The translations under genes were made by a program, and so were the position numbers. A DNA stretch of 64,000 nucleotides from Lichenostomus cassidix (lineage: Eukaryota; Chordata; Aves; Passeriformes; Meliphagidae): assembly GCA_008360975.2 (NCBI GenBank), contig CM039211.1, forward strand, positions 9,322,713 through 9,386,712, given 5' to 3'. Shown one piece after another: positions 14,442 through 27,100 of this stretch; the stretch's first letter is position 1, and every line of letters starts with the position of its first letter. The notes under the pieces were generated by a model that was given only the letters and a program-made list of their open reading frames with translations, was not told the DNA's origin and ran no database searches.

Positions 14442-15597
14442 CCTCTCTAGCAGAACAGAGATGGAGTCCAGTTCTTTCCTAGTCTCACTAATTTCCTGCT
14501 TGAATTGATGTGGTTGGAAGACTGCCGCCATGCCGCAGAACCTCGGGCGCCGCCCGCCCCGAATCCGGTGGCATTTACACGAACCAGAGACCCAGTCCGG
14601 GGGGGCAGCCAGCCTGTGCCACCCTCCCGGACCGTGATACAACATTCTCTCTTTAATTAAAAAATTGACTTCCTTTGTGCTATATAACTATAATACAGAC
14701 ATCCAAGGTCCAACTGTATAGAGAGAAATTACTGTAAAAAGCATGGCAAATAACTGGGTCTCGTTACTCAGTAAAAGCTATGGAGAAGTATGAGATACTA
14801 ACTTGAAAAGCTACCTAGAAACCACTGTAAATGTTTCAGCACTATAGAATTCTTACCCTGAGTCTGCTTCCTGTTTAGAAAATTTACAAAGCTTATTCCT
14901 TATGTCAAAAAGGGCTTTCAATACCTTTTCAAGTGTACTCCTGACAACAACATCCTTGAAATGCTTCCTGGATACGAATCTCTTAGTAACAGGTCTGAAG
15001 CAGAAAACTAAGCTAGCCTAGAGAATATAATTGATTTATTTAGAACCACCAAAAATACTTGTTATGAATAGTGTCTTGCTGTCAATAGTTGGGGAGCTGT
15101 ACTTGCGTGAACATTTCCAGCTTTGTATATCCATCAGTTTGCTAGGCTGGTGATCTGTAGGGGAAAGATTCCTTTGTCTGTGTAGAGCTGGTTTCTGTCC
15201 TTTGACAGATATTTTGGGTATTTGCATGTGCACTGAAGACATAAGAGGAATTGAATATTCAGAAAATCCTAGAAGCAGTCACCTATTTTGGCAGTTGGAC
15301 ATTACATGTTATTTACCTTTTTTTATGAGTTAGGCCAGGTGTGATCTCCTCTTTGAAGAGAAGGCTAATGCTGGTGGGTGTCCAAAAAGTCAGCATGAAA
15401 TGAAATGTCTGGAGTCAAGGCCAAAGACGGCAAAGAAAGCAGCGAGGAAAAACCTAATGAGAACAATTTCTACTTCCCAAGTCTGGATTTTCAGCAAAGT
15501 ACAAAGACCTTAAGGGGCTAGAGGTGCAGGCTGAGAAACTCCAAGGAAAAAGCTGTGAGGAATCTCAGTGCCAAGAAATTTTTAGAATTTTGAATCT

Positions 15598-15668
15598 CTG
15601 GCCCAGATCTCCACCTGGTGTTAATTCCACTGAAATCAAAGGAATTATGCAAGGATTTGGGACAGCAT
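15598..15668. repeat. Probable ancient amniote palindromic repeat fragment
   Basis: The run 'ctggcccagatct' followed by 'cacctggtgttaattcc' and an 'actgaaatcaaaggaatta' centre matches, with divergence, one half and the middle of a palindromic dispersed repeat common in turtles, crocodiles and birds ('ggcccagatcct', 'ctggtgtaaat', 'tcaatgg'). The second half is decayed. Identification is from memory. Confidence 0.4.
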
Positions 15669-18600
15669 GTGAGAAAGATTTATAATTGTGGTTTTGAAAA
15701 TAAGCATGAGTTCACAGAAACAGAGCATGTCTAGACAAATGGATAACTATAAGAAGCTAGTTATTGTATTGTACTGTAATGTTTACTGTTGCTTGATGTT
15801 GTCAGGGTAACTGCTTTAATTAAGTACATCTGAATTCCCTCCAATCTTTACCTTATTCCCAGCTGGATGAAGATAAACCTTTCATTGTTGTATATGTGTC
15901 AATCCTTGAAGGCACACAAGAGAAGAAGCTGCTCTTGTGAGTGTATCAGTAGTTTCACTCTTTGTTAGAGCTATGCTAGATCTTTGCAAATGGCTGGTAG
16001 TTTATCCAGGGACATGTGAAAAATATATTAATGCTGAAACTGACTAAAAAAAATATGCAAATAAAATTTCCTGAATTTGTGTAATTTGCTGTATATTTTA
16101 AAGGGTTTTTGTATCTTTTTTTGCCTGCTGAGTTTTTCTTACTCCACATAGCAAACAAAGCACACTGTTACCTTGCTAACAAGAATCTGTGTTGGTATTA
16201 TTATACTCTCCCAACAAATATGGTGGTAGGTCGTTTTTGTTGTAGTCCTGCCCCCTCCCCCTGCTCTTGTTGCAACTAATTAAATAATTAAATAAATTTT
16301 GTTTTCTTCTAGTGAACTTACGTTTTGACTAATCCATGCTGTGGGTGCCTTCTGGGACTTGCTTTGGATCTTGACTTCCCTTTGTCGTCTACCTTTGTTT
16401 TAATATGAACTTTTTCTTTTTCTGCTCTCTGCATAACACTCTCAAAAGTATTCTTGATTAATATTAGACAAGTCAAAATGTTTATACATATGAGTACTTC
16501 ACCTTCTGGTGTGGATTAAATTTGTTTATTAAAAATGTAATGGTTAAATTTTTCCAATGTGTTTTACTAAATGATTTTGATTTTGATTGGAAGAAAGTTG
16601 TAAATAGAACCTGTTTAGCATTATTAAAGTTTTGTAAAAGCATGTTTTTCCTGGGATAGAATGCTATCAAGAAGGGAATTACACTATACTTCAAGGGTGA
16701 TTCTCAAACTTAGTATTTTCATTAATCTGGTGTTAATAGATCACTAATGTCTCCATTCTTCTGATCTGGTATCACACAGAAAAAATGAGACCTGAGCTAC
16801 AGTTAGAAAATGAGGAAGCTTGACATACTGAAAATTGGCTTAACTGCTAGACTCATTGATAAAGCTGTGAAATAAAAAAAGGGAATCAAATTCCCAGGCC
16901 TCATGCAGTATTGATATATTTTTCTGCTTTAGGCACTTCTAGTGTTTGTGATGAAATGATGTGTTATTAGTGATGAACAAACAAGCACACACTGCATTTA
17001 TTTTATCCAGGCTTTTAAACTTTTCCGGAATGATTGATTCAAGTGTCAGTCAGAGATGTTTAGGTGCTGCTTGTGACAGCTGAGAATAGCAGAAACTCCT
17101 ATGATATTTACTTATGTATGAGAAAATCAGAAGTTACATGGTCCTTGAAGGGAGCAGAGGCTGTGACAGGTACATGGATTTCCTAGGGGGTGCCAGATAA
17201 ACAGACAGAAAACTTGACCTAAAACCTGGAAATTCTAAAGCAGCATACCTGGCTGTGATTCCTGTGGCTGTGCCAAGGCTGCATTGTGGATGTGGCAGAG
17301 ACAGCAGAGCAGGCTGTATGCCCTGAAGGTTCTGTGTTGCTCCTTGCTGCCGAACTTCTGAGCAGCTCCATAAAAAGCAGACAACTTCACTGTGGTTTTT
17401 ATCCTGTGCAGCAATGGTATTTTTGTTGAATCTTGGAATGCCAGCTCACAAGGGTCAGAAGGCAGATTACTGGTCTGGGCTGTCAGTCTTTCAACAGAAA
17501 ATAGTCAGGTTTTGATTTTTAGGACATAAACGCTGGAAAATTTCATCTTGGGCACTGTGAAGCCAAAGGACAGCTCTTCTGCCTGCTGATGTCTCTCCAT
17601 TCTTACCACTCCAGTTTGATAAAAACTTAAATTTTGTTACAACAAAAGAAATTAAAGTGTAATGAACTTTTTGTACGGTGTAAAAGAAGAAAAACAGAAT
17701 ATTGTAATATTAATCATTGAAATAAAACCTTAGTCCATATTTCTGCATTTTGTTCTCTTTTTTTGAGTATGTAAATTAGGAACTACATAAATAAAAATGT
17801 GTTCTTAAAAGTTAAATGGGATAGTAGTGGAGATCTTTGAGATTAGAAAGATCATTCTTCTCTACATAATCATGCACATTTATTTATTTGGCAATCTTCA
17901 GTAACAACTGGGGTTTTTTAGATGTTTAGAATTAGTGTCATTATTGTTTCACTGGGCAGGGTATAAGATACCACGTATTGCAAATAACAAATAATTATCA
18001 TGGGAATTAATATCTGATTACAGTACCTTCATTTCCTCATGCTAAAAATACACACTGTTGCCACCAAAATTGAACTTGGCTATATTAGAAGATAATTTCT
18101 GTAAGGGCAGTACCATTACATACACATTCAGGTGCTCATGCCATGACTGGAGGTTTCAGAATATTCAGCTGACAATTAAACTTTCAGGTCTAGAACACCA
18201 AACAGAGGAAAATAACGAAAATTTTTTATTGTTTCAGATTGAGATTACGCAAGTTAGTTTTGTTATAATAGATCAAGGCACTATCTGATTATCTGAGGCA
18301 TTCTATTATTGCTAGTGAAAAAATTGAAATAAATATATAAGCCATTATCTAGCTAGAAGAACCAGCTTTTTTCTATATCTTTTGTCCATCAGCAGCAATA
18401 TAAAAATTCTAGAGATAAGATTTAGGATTCATACTATAGCTTATGCTCTGTCTTCTCAAAGAACTTTGAAATCTATAATTTTGAAGGTATTATTATAATA
18501 ATCAGAAGGACTTACATTACAAAAATATAAAAGATACCTGAAAACTCAGTTAAGTGATACTGAAATTTTTCTTTAAAATAGGAAATTACAGTGGCATATG

Positions 18601-19889
18601 CAAATATTTTAAGGAGCTGGGCATGCTTAAAACTAACCCCTTTAGTGCTGTGTTGGATATTTTAAGTGAGCAAAATTTACACATTCATACCAATATTTGG
18701 GTTTGTTTTGGTGTTTTATGTCAGTCTTCTAAAGTATCCTGAGGTTTGGAGCATGCCCAAAGCACAATTTCCTCAGGCATGATGGAGCAAAGAAATAAAC
18801 CGGGTACTTTTCTACCATATCTGACAATATTTTTTAATAGAAGTTATTTCATCATGTAACAAACCCCTCAAGTATTATAACTCACAGCAGACTCAGAGAT
18901 CTGTAACAATGAGGGTGGAGACTCTTACACCACAATTTTCTGAGATATTACTAAAATGGCAACTGTTTCCATAGCTTTCTCCAAATGAAGGGTCATCCTA
19001 AAAGAAGCACCCTCACTGGGTAAATCCAGGAAGGCCACAGGAAATACAGGAACTGTGCAGTACTACCTCTCTAGATGAGGTCTTTATCACAAAATCAAGT
19101 TTCGGTAAAAGACTGCAAATCTCATCAAAATTGTTACAAAACTCCTAACTATTTGGTTTTCCCTGACCCTTTTCCTTTGCATCAGCTAATGTTTGCAAAG
19201 AATATACTCTGGAATTATTCTTGCTGTTCAGTTTGGCACCCTCTGTGGAATTAGCAATGCTGTTAAAAACAAAGGTAAAGGATTGTGTAGTCATATGGGT
19301 AGAACTAAGCTAAATTTCATTAGACAAAATGCAGTTATCCTGATGATGGCAGTACCACTAAAAATATTAGGGCAAGCATTTGTGAATATGATCTTCCAGA
19401 AGTATTTTCTTTCATACTCTTGCTTAGGGTGGAACAGTTCTCTGCTGTGTTCATATATACTGTAGACAAATAATGTTAGAGAAATAATGCAATCAGTGAT
19501 GACGTAGGTAAAGATGTGGGGAAATGCTGGTGCTGAGGGTGCTGACATCATTCTGGTTTTCTTTACTCTGCAACCTCTGGATGTTATTTTTCCAACACCC
19601 ATTCTCTTATTTAGACCACTGCAACAAACTTGCAGCTCCTTCTTCCAGAATAGCAGAAAGGGATGTTTGCAGCTGCTGAGTATGTCTTGCTTTCCATTAG
19701 TTGCAATGCTATCTGAGAAGTCGACCTCAGAAGAACAAATCAGGTGAATTATGATTTTCAAGTGTAGTAGCAGTGTGTAGACCAGTGAAAGGAGAATTAG
19801 AAAAGGTAGATGAACGAGAAAGGGCAGGGAGTGAAAGATGGGACAGCAGCTGCAACGGAAGCAGCGTTGCCTGTGCTAATAAGTGACAT

Positions 19890-20085
19890 TAACACAGAAA
19901 GGGAAACATTGGCCCTGTGTAAGTTTAGGCTGGAAATAGATAGAAAGGATCCATAATTTAGAGGATTAAGCTCCTTGAATGGTCTTCTGGTAAAAATATC
20001 TGGGGCAATAGGCAATTTCTAAGACGAGGTTCAGTAAGCTTGTGAAAAGGATTAGGTGATGATAGGGGAGTGGAGTTGATAACCC
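19890..20085 (+). mobile_element. Ancient CR1/L3-clade LINE 3' remnant
   Basis: Ordered blocks match the 3' part of an old LINE seen in turtle and bird genomes: 'tttaggctggaaat', then 'tagagga', 'cttgaatggtcttc', 'ggggca', and 'aagacgaggttcagtaagct' followed by 'tgtgaaaaggat' and 'ggtgatgatagg'. The order and spacing fit; divergence is high and no target duplication is visible. It is non-coding here. The overlapping minus-strand frame at 19797-20015 is antisense to it. Confidence 0.45.
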
Positions 20086-20454
20086 AAGGGATTAATTCAT
20101 TCCTGTTGCCCCTTACACTTTTTTCAAGGAACAGTTAGACTGAAGATTTAGTGCATCACTGAGTCTCATTTTATTTTGAAGAGTAAATGTCATGTTCAGC
20201 CATTAGCACAGTAGATTTTCTTAAAAGTACTCTTGGAAGTGGTTTAGATGGCTTAAAATGTTCCTGCTATAGTGCAGATTAATCTGATATTGATTAATCA
20301 CATCTTTTGCACTTGTTAGAAAGTTATCACAGGGAAGACAAGCATGGATAAATTGAAAGAGCAATTTTCCCTTATGATTTCCCACATATATGGAGGAATT
20401 AGCTGTATGCGCAGGGCTCAGGAGGTCCGAGTAAAGCAATCCTATCAGTTATAA

Positions 20455-20488
20455 AACAATAGAGTATATATTTTTTTTCTCTATTGTT
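20455..20488. repeat. Short perfect inverted repeat
   Basis: The 10-base arms 'aacaatagag' and 'ctctattgtt' flank a 14-nt AT/T-rich loop. They could be a chance palindrome in AT-rich DNA; nothing suggests a function. Confidence 0.5.
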
Positions 20489-21454
20489 GTGGCATCATTT
20501 TGAACAATATTAGACTCTTTCATGCCAGCGATGGGAGAACAGTAGTCCCTTGATGCAATAATTGTTTTTAATGTGGGACATCACACTCATTGTAAAAAGT
20601 AGGAGTCTGAAAAGCTCTTTTTGTCTCAAGTTGCTTTGTTTACTTACGAGATAAAGAAATGTGTGTTTAAATACACTGCAATTATATTGATACTTGCAAT
20701 TGTCAGGAATAATCGGGAAATTAGATTGTCATCCAATTTTTTATTCCTCCCATTTTGCAAAGATTACATCAGCCCATTAACCAACCTCATTCCTTATGAC
20801 TCTTCACATAATATCTGTGGGGTCTTGATCAAATGCAGTTCTTAATTTAGTCAAACCAGAATGTAACCCATTCATGCCACTGGACTCCACAATGAAGAGA
20901 TGCAGAATAAGGAGGTTTCTAGGTGAAAATGTGCAGTTACAAAATCTCATATTAATCTGACACCAAAGCCTCTATGGCCAGAGCAATGTTACACTTTTGT
21001 TTGGTTGGAAGATGAAGACAAGTATCACAGTCTGCATTATAAAAATAAATAATATTCCTGGTTCTGTGGGCTACCAAGTTTCATAATAAGAACAAACACA
21101 AAAATATAAAAATACACATTATGTTGAAGCATTCTTGTCTTCTGCTACACCTTTTTACTCAGTGGCTACCCATTTTTTGCGCAGACTGAATCAAGGTAGG
21201 GATAACCTGTGTTGCTGTTTTACATTTCCATTGTATGGTAATTTACTTTGCAGTTATTTGCAGTTAACTGAAACCTATTGGGAGTGAGACACACATAAAG
21301 AAAATTTGGAGTGGAATATGGATTTTTCTTTTAGTCCGTATATTTTTACCCTGCCATTGTTAGGCAGGGAAGACAGTGAGCAGGGTTGGATGAGAGGGCT
21401 GCTTTTAAAATTGATTGCAACCCAGAAGATGAATACATTGTAACAAAGTTGGTG

Positions 21455-21715
21455 TGTCGCTGTTGAGCAGCTAGCAGAGTAATGAAAGCACCAGTTCTCA
21501 GTGGCAAGAAGGAATAACCTTTATTGTTTTGATTTCATCACATATATAGTTTTCAAAAGTCACCCAGATTGGTCAGTCAGAAGCCTTCCCCCAGGCCTGA
21601 TTGGCCAGGCCTGCACTGTCCAAGTTCTGGGACACTGTTCCAACAACATCCAAACTTTATCTTTATTTACAAAACACAAGAAAATTTCTCATGGGAAAAA
21701 CCTGTGCTAGCCACA
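21455..21715 (-). mobile_element. Compact 261-bp solo LTR, class II type
   Basis: The element runs TG to CA and is flanked by a perfect 6-bp target-site duplication, ttggtg, at 21449-21454 and 21716-21721. On the minus strand it has a TATATA motif (21543-21548) and, about 20 bases further, an AATAAA (21520-21525), followed by about 65 bases to the end. That gives U3-R-U5 reading right to left. Short length, a short R and a 6-bp duplication resemble alpharetrovirus-like avian LTRs, though I cannot name the family. No internal retroviral sequence adjoins it. The small plus-strand open frame across it is not a gene. Confidence 0.8.
21520..21525 (-). promoter_or_regulatory. LTR polyadenylation signal (minus strand)
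   Basis: TTTATT on the plus strand reads AATAAA on the minus strand, just downstream of the minus-strand TATATA at 21543-21548. This spacing supports the minus orientation of the LTR. Confidence 0.55.
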
Positions 21716-21721
21716 TTGGTG

Positions 21722-22559
21722 CATATCTAACTAACTAAAATAGTGTGGTTTTGTTGATGAACTTACTTTCCAAATGGATCTATTCACATAAACATACACA
21801 CAGAGGAAGGGGATGGGAATTGATGGAGTTGCAACTGCCTTCAATTTGTTAGAAATTTCTAACTTGATTTACATTAATGGAAAGAAAAATCCAGAAGTAT
21901 TTGCTCGACTGGGGCTTTGCATAATTTAGATTTTCTCTTTAATTGTTTCTGCCAACTGTTTAGGGGGAAATATTTTTGTCATTTTGAATGACTGATTTTA
22001 TTCAGGCTGTCTTTTTGAGAACTTGAAGGTCATTTAATCTTTGCCATAGCTCAGTTTATGCCATAAAGATAATTTATTTTGTTTTTCATTTTAAAACAAA
22101 CACAAAGACACAGATGCACACACACACACACACACACAGTGATTTGTACATTACTAGCTATGAAGCTTTTCGGATAATTCAGATCCTGATTATCTTCTGA
22201 AGAAGATCTTTAGAATTTATAGTCTTCCTTGACATTCTGCTGATTTTTTTTCCAAGGTTTTTTCATCTCTTATTTCTGAAACTTGATTTCGTACCATCTT
22301 GTTTGTATCACTGTATGCTACTGTATTTCTGTTTAAGGATGCTGACCTAGCTGAGCTGTCTATGAATGTGGGTACTGCTTAACCAGAGCAGTAAAGAGCT
22401 TGGTTCAAGATGGTGAACCTTAATTTCTTGAGTTACACAAAATAAATAATATTCAGTGAACTGACTTATAATAATGTCTTATTACTGCAACATAAAGCAG
22501 TGATGGTTAGGGAGGTTAGAGATGGTTAGAGAGGGATTTTGAACACTTTTGAATAGTTC
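21722..22559. other. AT-rich spacer
   Basis: No gene is seen. It contains the (CA)n microsatellite listed separately and a degenerate GGTTAG-like run at about 22502-22534. Confidence 0.6.
22117..22138. repeat. (CA)11 microsatellite
   Basis: An uninterrupted CA dinucleotide run, preceded by an A/C-rich stretch. It could be polymorphic. Confidence 0.95.
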
Positions 22560-24110
22560 ACCTCTTCTCACCTGCTGGCTGTGAGTATCAAGCCCAAGAA
22601 ACTTGTGGGAAGAACAGGTATCTCTCTGTAGTGGTTTTGGCCCTGCAAGCCTTGCCCTTACTGTATGGCATGCACTGAGGAAGGTGCCAAGGAAAAGGAA
22701 TCAGTCATGATCTCTCTGCACCTGGAGACAGCCCAGACAGGCCATCTGGATATTGAAACCAGTGTGGAGGTGTTAGTGCAGTTCTCTATAAGACAGGCTG
22801 CTTGCAGCACCCATGAAATTAAATTGTTCTCATTATCTGTTATCACTAACTCTGCTTTGACAGAGAAAGGTGTGTTTCCTTAGTCTGGGTTTGCCTGGTG
22901 GTGCACTGGTGTGTCCTATTTAACCCTTTGAGAAACAAGAAACATTCCACTTTTTCTGTAAGAGGTGAGATTGTGGAGCCTGATCCAACAGCCCAAAGAA
23001 GGTGAGCCTGTCTCAGCCTTGTGTCCCCTGGTTCAGCCAGCAGTGAGGCTGAAAGTGTTCCCCCACTAGCTTCATGAACACAGAACAGTTGTACACACCA
23101 CACATGTACAGATATCCATGCCTGGCCACAGGTGTCACAGACACACACAGGACTCACATGAACTCAGAGAACACCAGGGCCCTCATCCTGCTTCCCTCTG
23201 TGGCTGAGAGGATGGTGACAATATACATAGACACAGGGTGGATCCCTTCAGTAGCTGGCCCTAGATCCCAGTCTTCCCAGCTGCTGGCACCTGGGCATAC
23301 AAGACACTGGGGCCACAGGTCCACTCCTGTGGCTGGCACAGATCATTTCACTCACTGCCTTCCCCCAAGGTGCACAGGACTCCCCTTGTCCACCTGAATG
23401 AATTTCTCTCCTGGTAGAGTCATGGGAAGAGTTGAGTCTGGCCAGGATGTCCATCTTTCCTTCTGGGAATTTTGGTTTGATACTTGTCTTTGCATCTCTG
23501 CACTCCTCTGGGGCTTGTGAAGACCTTGGAGGGATTGATGGCTTCCATGTAGACAGGCCTGGAATTAACCTGGCAGGATATTTCTGGAGCTCCCACTCCT
23601 GCCATTGCCTCTGGGCTACTTCTGGACATGAACACCTGCTTTTGCCACATAACTTCACAGTCTGTTCTGTTAGTTTCACCAAAATTTGTCCCTCCTCTAA
23701 GCAATTTCTAAGTGTGACAGTTTGGTAACCATTGTAGCTTCTGTCAGAAACTGAGCCCAAATTAGTGAAACATAACAAATACTGAGAGAGACATTTTGAG
23801 ACATAGACCATGTGCAGTTTAGCTCCTCCTGCTTTGGAGACAGGAAGCTCTTGGGAGGAAAGTGACCAGCACTGTGGGTGAAGGTGACCACTGAAGTTAC
23901 ATGTGTGCATGATTCAATGAATTACCTACTGAGGAATGTTGGTAAGGGACCAGAAAAAGAAGCCAAGGTAAGCCTGGTCTCACACAGACTTGAGGCCACT
24001 TCAGCCTCCCCTCAGCTGGGGATGATTATCCCCACTGCAATAGTTTTAAAAACACATATGAGCATTGGAAGCATTTTTTCCAGTTTGAGCATCAGTGGGA
24101 AGGACTAACT
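22560..24110. other. Unclassified GC-richer, stop-poor island
   Basis: About 1.5 kb is clearly less AT-rich than its flanks and has unusually few stop codons on both strands. It includes the longest real open frame in the window, 220 codons on the minus strand (23248-23910), overlapped by frames of about 60-107 codons on both strands. Translation shows no domain I recognise. It has no signal peptide, repeat motif or conserved catalytic pattern, and openness on both strands argues against one conserved gene. I see no clear LTR ends or target duplication. Options are a degraded transposable element, an unrecognised retroviral segment, a non-coding RNA exon or an isolated GC patch. Confidence 0.4.
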
Positions 24111-27100
24111 GGTGAAAAGAATTGTGACGGTGTGACGGTGCAAGCATGCCAAGCCTTTCTGATGGGACCTCTGGATGTTAATCAAAGTGCGCTCATGAAT
24201 GAGTGGAGCTGACAGTAGAATATGTGCTGTCAGTGCAATTACTGGCTGTGATCTCTTGCTCTACCATATCCCCTCTTCTTGTCCACTTCTGTGCTTTCTA
24301 TTTAAATCCTTCCCTTTAGGGTATGGCATTCACTGTGTTTACTAATGTCTAGTCAGATTAAATAGAGTAAAAAAATTAATGCCAACTAAATTGTTTGATT
24401 GTGGCCACATTTCTTTTTGGTTTGAGTGGTTTCATGGTTTGTTTTCATTTTGTTCTTGTTTGTTTTCTTTGTTTGTTTTCTATTTGTTTGTTTTGTGTTG
24501 GTTTGGAATTTCGTTTGTTTGTTTGTATTTAGTTAAAACTGTCTTTAGGCAAAAAAAATCCCAACAGCTACTGTCATGGTTAAGGCCATTCTCCACCATC
24601 TGTGGGTCTTAGTTTATGTAATCCTGCATTTGCCTGTCCTGCCTCATCTTTTTGCCAAAAGCCTGCCTTTTCTTTTCTCCAAAGGCAGAATGGTGTCTGT
24701 AATTGAGTCAAGCTTCTCTCTGGGTGGCTGAAGCAGGCAAAACTCTGGGAAGATTTCGCGACCAATGAAAGTTTCAGTCCCTGGTCCTGGACCTGAAATG
24801 GTCCTGCACCATTTCACATCACATAAATGCACTTGAGAAACACTTATTCATTTCCTGCTGCACATTTATCTGTTTTTTGACTTTTTTCTCTCTACTGTTA
24901 TCATATACATTATATAACATGAAACATAATTGTGTCTGATTCATATATGTATTCCAGAGGGAAAATCTACCTTGCGTTTTTAATTTGAATTCTTGTGCAA
25001 TATCTTTATATTGAATGACCTCAACCATGTCAGCAAAATTAGAGGTATACGATTTATGTCTTGTCTATAATAGCAAACAGCAAATATTAGAGGAATGTAT
25101 TAAAACTAAATGAATTCACCACTAACACTTTTCCATGATCTTATGAAAGACTGTCTTTTTTTCTTGGTCATGTTTTATTTTCCATATTGTGCCAGCAAAA
25201 AAGTAATTTAATACTATCTCGTAATGGGATTCCAGTGCTTAAGTCTCCCTCCCTCAACAGCTTTACAGCTGTACAGAAGCATTACATTTCACAGTGATGA
25301 GTTACTCCCAAATTCATAAAAGTCAAAAGAGACCCATAGCTGAAGCCATCATTTCATAAGGGCTCTAAACAGGAAGGCTTTCATGTGGGATCAAAAAGGA
25401 TTCAAAGTGAAATGTGAGACCAAATCATCACAGACTTTCAAATAATGAGACAAAAAGTTTTTGGACTTCATGATTATTCCATGGACATTTTTGAGAGACT
25501 AACCTCTTTTCCTTAGCCATGAATAAAACCACAGAAGGTGAGGAAATCTTGCAAGAGAAAAAGATTTCAACTCACTGTCTCACTCTGTCATTCCTACACC
25601 AAAAATAGAGAGAAAATATGATTACCTTCATAACAAAAACAACATAAAAAATCCTCATTTCCCTTTTGATGGCAGCAAGGGAGATTTTTTAATTTTTATT
25701 TTTCATTTTTCACTATGAAAGTTGTGCTTATCACTAGGTATAAAGGAAATCAGGACATGCATTTTTGAATTTATACTAATAAAGGTGTTATTCCAGCAAT
25801 AAAATTGTTTTTGCTCTGAAGAGTGGCAAATAATAAGGAAAATATTTTTGTGTATTTCCAGGGACATATATATGAATAAAGTTGATTATGAATATAAAAT
25901 TACATTTTTATATCAGAAACCCTTATTAATATTTTCATAGAGTTTTTCATTTCTTCCCTTGTAGTTGAAGATGAATTTTTCATCATCCTCACATGACACA
26001 GATCAACAGGGGATTCAGCCCTATTAAAGGAGATCTTCAGAATGAAATCAGCTGTGGGATGTTTTACAAATGTGGTTCAGTAAACTCCATATAATTTCAA
26101 AAAGAAAATGGTGCATAGAGGACTGTCTGGGGAATTACCATAAATACAGTGTTTTACTTGGATTCATACAAGAAGCACCTCTGGGAGAGTAAGACACTTT
26201 TCAAATAGCCTATGAAAAAAATGATATCTTTTCCTTGAGTCCTAAAGCACCAAATTTGCATATTAATAGAAGATTAAAATGCCCATCAAGTATTCTTTAG
26301 CTGTTGCTTTCGCTTTTGTGTTTGGCTCTTCACATAAACATTCTTCAAAACAAAAAGAAACTCCTTCAACTCTGCTTATTGTACTGAACCATTAAAGTTT
26401 CACATTAAAATAGCATACTTTACTTTTGTGTTTGTACTCTTCAGAGAAGTTGCTCCCTGATTTTTCCCTTTATTTGTTGTACCTGAATTTTTAAACAGGG
26501 TCTAAATATTTATTTAAGACTAATTTGAAATGGTTTTGGGTCCCTAAAAATAGTGCTTTAGATGTGAATCTCACAGGTGTATTCAATTTTAAATTTCAGA
26601 AACAACAATTAAAAAGCACCTGAAGTGATAATCTATGGTTTGACTATATCCAAAAGGTTGCTTAAGACCTGGAGTGCCCAACCAGCAGCAAAAACCACAA
26701 TGTTTAAACAAGCTAACATAAGGAAGTATAGAGCAGGTAAGAACTAGAAACTTGGTCATGAAAACATACAGCATGTAATATTTTCAAAGTATGCTGAATT
26801 TTAGAGAGTTGCTAATATTGTTGTACACTTCACTGTGAATCAAAAAATTTTATATAAAGGCTCTTAAAAGATTATTTACAATAATTATTGTGGGTTTAGG
26901 TGCTGCTTCAATTGATAATTTTTCCTAAAGACATATGTCAGTGACAGAGAGGCCACAGTAGTGTTGTTCTTCATGGATCTCTATACAGGATGAGGGAGCT
27001 GTTCAGACAGGTCTATCTTTTCTCACTGCAGATGTTGACTAAAAAGCACTTTATCAGTAAACAGTATTAAGATTGTCAGTAACCATGCTGAAATAAAAAC

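Larger units (their letters stand above)
14133..14644 (+). mobile_element. Solo LTR, class II (ERVK-like) avian endogenous retrovirus
   Basis: This 512-bp element starts TG and ends CA and is flanked by a perfect 6-bp target-site duplication, ttctct, at 14127-14132 and 14645-14650. Six-base duplications are typical of class II (alpha/beta-like) retroviral integration. A TATA-like box (about 14316) is followed by an AATAAA signal (14436-14441) and then a CpG-rich U5-like tail, which gives plus-strand orientation. The GC content of the second half stands out sharply from the AT-rich flanks. No internal retroviral sequence is attached, so this is a solo LTR left by recombination. The long minus-strand open frame across it is an antisense artefact. 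Confidence 0.9.
14651..21448. other. AT-rich non-coding stretch with fossil repeats
   Basis: No gene is supported. The stretch holds a probable ancient palindromic repeat piece near 15.6 kb and an ancient LINE tail near 19.9 kb, listed separately. A mildly GC-richer patch at about 17.13-17.6 kb is unclassified. A short perfect hairpin lies at 20455-20488. Confidence 0.65.

Noticed and set aside
14099..14644. Alternative LTR start at TGTCTG (14099)
   Set aside because: No target duplication with that start; 14133 gives a perfect ttctct duplication.
14082..14645. 187-codon minus-strand open frame
   Set aside because: It runs antisense through the GC-rich solo LTR, whose TSDs and plus-strand signals explain the sequence.
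19291..19761. 156-codon minus-strand frame
   Set aside because: No recognisable domain, overlapped by open frames on the other strand, AT-rich composition; probably chance.
21439..21715. Alternative LTR start at TGTAAC (21439)
   Set aside because: Its flank does not match the other side, whereas starting at 21455 gives a perfect ttggtg duplication.
22502..22534. Interstitial telomere-like GGTTAG repeats
   Set aside because: Only three imperfect GGTTAG units with uneven spacing; too short and degenerate.
24572..24830. Possible ERVL LTR beginning TGTCATGGTTAA
   Set aside because: Only the first dozen bases look like the terminus at 48986; no polyA signal, TATA or matching second end follows.
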